DNA of 7,682 nucleotides from NCBI GenBank assembly GCA_026986235.1, contig JALSOY010000229.1, positions 1 through 7,682 of the forward strand, written 5' to 3'. The DNA is from Caldifarciminota bacterium (GTDB lineage: Bacteria; Hydrothermota; Hydrothermia; B15-G9; WFZT01). Made by a program: the position numbers and the translations under genes. Below the pieces are notes generated by a model. The model worked only from the letters and a program-made list of their open reading frames with translations, searched no databases and was not told the origin of the DNA. Positions 5,474-7,682 of the stretch are shown here, piece by piece. Position 1 is the first letter of the stretch, and every line of letters starts with the position of its first letter.

Positions 5474-6258
5474 AGCCAGTTCAAAATTGCAAAATAAAAT
5501 GGAGCCGCAGCCACGAGACTGTCTGTCCTGTCAAGAATACCTCCATGTCCCGGGAAGAGATTTGAGGAATCCTTGACTCCCGCCTCTCGCTTTATTGCAG
5601 ATTCTGCGAGGTCTCCCTGCTGCCCGACAATTGAAATCACATAGGCGCTGACAAATAAAAAGAGAAGGTCGTTAAGACCGGGGAGATGTAAGGCTTTAAC
5701 GAGAAAAACATATGGAACGAGTGAGATAAGTCCCCCTATGAAACCTTCCCATGTCTTTTTCGGGCTCACCAGGGGAGCAAGCCGTCTTTTTCCCCACTTT
5801 CTACCGGTAAAGTAACAGGCTGAATCAAAATACCATATTGTTACGAAGAAATAAACGGAAACCCAGAATCCGTACTGTCTCGCTTTAAAGATAGAGTAAC
5901 CCGCAAAGGAAAGCAAAATTATTTCAAAAAACAGGGAAAAGTAGATACCGATCCCAACCCCCCGGGAGTAATAAAAGGGATAGATTATCCATGGCAAAAA
6001 AATAGCGTAGAGTACAGGGTAGATAAGTTGAACTCTCGATGTGGTTATCATTATTAAAAAGGGGAGAAAGACAAAAACAGCGAGAGGAAGAAGCTTTGAA
6101 AAATGAAGTTCTGATCTAATCTTCAAAAACTCCACTATGCCGCCGAACATGAAGATGGCGATTAGAGCCAGGAAGTAATATCCGCCCAAAAGGAGGGGAA
6201 GGATAACTACAGGAATGAGGATCGACCCGGTAATCACTCTTTTTTTAAGTTCAGTCAA
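5464..6258 (-). CDS. cdsA: Phosphatidate cytidylyltransferase (CDP-diglyceride synthase)
   Basis: A 264-residue polytopic inner-membrane enzyme that makes CDP-diacylglycerol from phosphatidate and CTP, the entry step to phospholipids. The family signature is complete at residues 220-246: SAIKREAGVKDSS, then FPGHGGILDRTD, including K229-D230 and D243/D246, which lie in the metal/CTP site. SPKKTWEGFIGG (165-176) and GDLAES (215-220) also match. The remainder is hydrophobic, with around eight membrane segments, and the length is normal. The start is TTG at 6258, supported by GGAGGA ending 10 nt upstream and by an N-terminus (MTELKKRVITGSILIPVV) like that of other CdsA proteins. The gene overlaps the uppS stop by 8 nt, which implies coupled translation. 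Confidence 0.96.
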   Translation of the reverse strand: MTELKKRVITGSILIPVVILPLLLGGYYFLALIAIFMFGGIVEFLKIRSELHFSKLLPLAVFVFLPFLIMITTSRVQLIYPVLYAIFLPWIIYPFYYSRGVGIGIYFSLFFEIILLSFAGYSIFKARQYGFWVSVYFFVTIWYFDSACYFTGRKWGKRRLAPLVSPKKTWEGFIGGLISLVPYVFLVKALHLPGLNDLLFLFVSAYVISIVGQQGDLAESAIKREAGVKDSSNLFPGHGGILDRTDSLVAAAPFYFAILNWLWR

Positions 6259-6964
6259 TTGAAGTTACTCCTCCAAATCTCCTCTCCCGCCTGCTAAAAT
6301 CTTCAATTGCCTTTAAAAGCTCATCCTTTCTGAAATCGGGCCAGAGGGTTTCAGTTATGTATATTTCGGAGTATGCGATTTGCCAGAGGAGGAAGTTGGA
6401 GATTCTCATCTCACCACTCGTTCTTATGAGGAGGTCAGGATCAGGAAGTTCCGGGTCGTAGAGGAACTCCCGAAAGTTGTCCTCCGTCAGATCCTCGATC
6501 GTTATCTCGCCTTTCTGTATTCTATCGAACGCCTTTTTAAAGGCATCCACGATCTCGGCTCGGCCGCCGTAGGAGAGTGCGAGGTAAAGTTTTAAACCTG
6601 TATTTGACCTCGTTTTTTCAATGGCGCTAAAAAGTTCCTTCTGAACATCTTCTGGAAGTTTTGAAATTCTTCCAATGGCTCTTATACTCACATTTCGCCT
6701 GTTAAGATCATCAACCTCCCTTCTCAGCATTCTTTTCAGCATGGACATAAGGGCGTTGACTTCTTCACTGGGTCTTCGCCAGTTTTCACTGGAAAATGTG
6801 TAGAGGGTTAGATATTCGACTCCCAGTTCAGAGCATGTTCTCACCACATCTCTCACGGATTCTATTCCAGCCCTGTGGCCAAAGATTCTCGGGAGACCGC
6901 GCTTCTTTGCCCATCTCCCGTTTCCATCCATTATGATCGCAATATGGCGGGGAATTTTCTTCAT
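6251..6964 (-). CDS. uppS: Undecaprenyl diphosphate synthase (cis-prenyltransferase)
   Basis: A 237-residue soluble cis-prenyltransferase that extends farnesyl diphosphate with isopentenyl diphosphate to give the C55 lipid carrier for peptidoglycan and other surface polymers. All conserved regions are present: IIMDGNGRWAK (10-20) with catalytic D13, FGHRAG (28-33), YTFSSENWRRP (55-65), and DLLIRTSGEMRISNFLLWQ (177-195), in which R181, R187 and S189 would bind the isopentenyl diphosphate. E200 corresponds to the Mg-binding glutamate of E. coli UppS. The ATG starts on the base right after the frr stop (TAAATG), and cdsA overlaps its end by 8 nt. Product chain length is inferred from the family and not proved here. 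Confidence 0.97.
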   Translation of the reverse strand: MKKIPRHIAIIMDGNGRWAKKRGLPRIFGHRAGIESVRDVVRTCSELGVEYLTLYTFSSENWRRPSEEVNALMSMLKRMLRREVDDLNRRNVSIRAIGRISKLPEDVQKELFSAIEKTRSNTGLKLYLALSYGGRAEIVDAFKKAFDRIQKGEITIEDLTEDNFREFLYDPELPDPDLLIRTSGEMRISNFLLWQIAYSEIYITETLWPDFRKDELLKAIEDFSRRERRFGGVTSID

Positions 6965-7528
6965 TTAATCTTCTAATATCTCCTTCTCCTTGGCCTTGAG
7001 GATGTTGTTAACTTCTTCTATGTGTTCATCTGTAATCTTCTGGATCTTCTCCTCCGCTTTTTTCCTCTCGTCCTCAGAGATTTCCTTGTTTTTCTCCATG
7101 GTTTTTACCTTGTCTATACCGTCTCTGCGTATGTTTCTGATGGCAACCCTGGCCTCTTCGGCGAGTTTTCTAACGAGTTTCATGAGATCCTGCCTTCTCT
7201 CCTCGGACAGAGGTGGTATAACAACACGGATAATGTTTCCATCACTCTGGGGATTCAGGCCGAGTCCGGACTTCCTTATCGCCTTTTCAATCTCTCCAAT
7301 GACCGTTTTGTCCCAGGGCTGGATAACGATGAGCCTTGCCTCAGGCGCGACGATACTGGCCACCTGATTGATAGGAACCTGGGTTCCGTAGTATTCCACC
7401 TTCACGCCTTCAAAAATCGCAGGTGTCGCTCTTCCTGTTCTGATCCTGGATATTTCCAGCTTGAATGTTTCAACGCTCTTTTTCATACGGGTTTCAAGGT
7501 CCTTATAAACATCGTTGAGTTCAGCCAT
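6965..7528 (-). CDS. frr: Ribosome recycling factor
   Basis: A 187-residue protein of standard RRF length. Together with EF-G, RRF splits the ribosome after peptide release in the cytosol. Conserved sequences include RTGRATP (30-36), YYGTQVPINQVASI (46-59), PW (71-72), NPQSDGNIIRVVIPPLSEERR (92-112) and RNIRRDG (131-137) in the three-helix bundle, and the long charged C-terminal helices are intact. Two in-frame ATGs, at 7534 and 7528, are possible. The AGGAGG site lies 7 nt before 7528 but only 1 nt before 7534, so 7528 is preferred. It follows pyrH by 55 nt and abuts uppS directly. Confidence 0.97.
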   Translation of the reverse strand: MAELNDVYKDLETRMKKSVETFKLEISRIRTGRATPAIFEGVKVEYYGTQVPINQVASIVAPEARLIVIQPWDKTVIGEIEKAIRKSGLGLNPQSDGNIIRVVIPPLSEERRQDLMKLVRKLAEEARVAIRNIRRDGIDKVKTMEKNKEISEDERKKAEEKIQKITDEHIEEVNNILKAKEKEILED

Positions 7529-7535
7529 AACCATT

Positions 7536-7541
7536 CCTCCT
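7536..7541 (-). promoter_or_regulatory. Shine-Dalgarno site that sets the frr start
   Basis: A perfect AGGAGG on the minus strand, 7 nt before the ATG at 7528 and 1 nt before the ATG at 7534. The spacing rules against the upstream ATG, so the protein should begin MAELNDVYKD. Confidence 0.8.
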
Positions 7542-7583
7542 TTTGTTTTTAAAAATCAAGGTATTTAGGCGAATTTTCCAGGG

Positions 7584-7682
7584 TTATCCGCTGATCAGGG
7601 TACCTATTCTTTCGCCAGAGATAATTTTCAAAAGGGAATCTGGCTCAAGGAGGTTAAAAACTATTACCTTCATCCCGTTGTC
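7584..7682 (-). CDS. pyrH: UMP kinase, C-terminal 32 residues (cut by window edge)
   Basis: The window's right edge enters a reading frame that ends ...GMKVIVFNLLEPDSL..., then SGERIGTLISG and a stop. The V-x-N-L-x-x-P-x-x-L and G-x-x-I-G-T-L-I patterns are the usual C-terminus of bacterial UMP kinase, which phosphorylates UMP to UDP. Its position directly upstream of frr is the common bacterial order. The catalytic part lies outside the window. The 55-nt gap to frr shows no convincing terminator, so the two may be cotranscribed. Confidence 0.9.
   Translation of the reverse strand, partial: DNGMKVIVFNLLEPDSLLKIISGERIGTLISG

Noticed and set aside
7022..7552. Long plus-strand open frame opposite frr
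   Set aside because: It is antisense to a highly conserved gene, has no family resemblance, and no plus-strand gene is supported anywhere in the window.

Overview
All eleven recognisable genes in this window lie on the minus strand, so it reads from right to left. Two genes are cut by the edges: pyrH on the right and gap on the left. The gene order, FeoB type, lysine/glutamate-rich proteins and good Shine-Dalgarno sites on several genes indicate a bacterium. Short FeoA/FeoB proteins and heavy use of charged residues would fit an anaerobic or thermophilic lineage, but I cannot place the phylum from this window.

Right block (about 7682 to 4192), translation and envelope lipid genes. The 3' end of pyrH (UMP kinase) is followed by frr (ribosome recycling factor), uppS (undecaprenyl diphosphate synthase), cdsA (CDP-diglyceride synthase), a short MazG-type nucleotide pyrophosphohydrolase with a four-cysteine tail, and an LPG_synthase_TM/UPF0104 membrane protein. 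From frr onward the genes abut or overlap by 8 to 10 nt, so they look like one translationally coupled operon. pyrH-frr-uppS-cdsA is a widely conserved order. Where many bacteria continue with dxr and rseP, this one has the MazG-like and membrane protein genes.

Middle block (about 4134 to 958), iron uptake. A near-consensus sigma-70 promoter (TTGACA, 17 bp, TATCAT) with an adjacent Fur-box-like palindrome precedes feoA and feoB, which overlap by 4 nt (ATGA). A plant-type asparaginase/isoaspartyl peptidase follows 19 nt later with a strong Shine-Dalgarno site. It is probably cotranscribed with feoAB.

Spacer (957 to 718), non-coding. It holds a cluster of G/C-tract palindromes whose ends resemble ATCCC...GGGAT, one of which could end the iron operon. 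A second hairpin and another near-consensus promoter (TTGACA, 17 bp, TATATT) follow.

Left block (717 to 1). A DUF948-like membrane-anchored coiled-coil protein, a small YtxH-like protein and the start of gap (glyceraldehyde-3-phosphate dehydrogenase) form a compact operon. ytxH and gap overlap by 4 nt.

The most notable point is that both internal promoters put the expected transcription start within about two bases of an ATG that lacks a Shine-Dalgarno site. This suggests leaderless mRNAs for the first gene of each operon, while several downstream genes carry strong Shine-Dalgarno sites. No RNA gene, CRISPR array, insertion sequence or defence system was seen.
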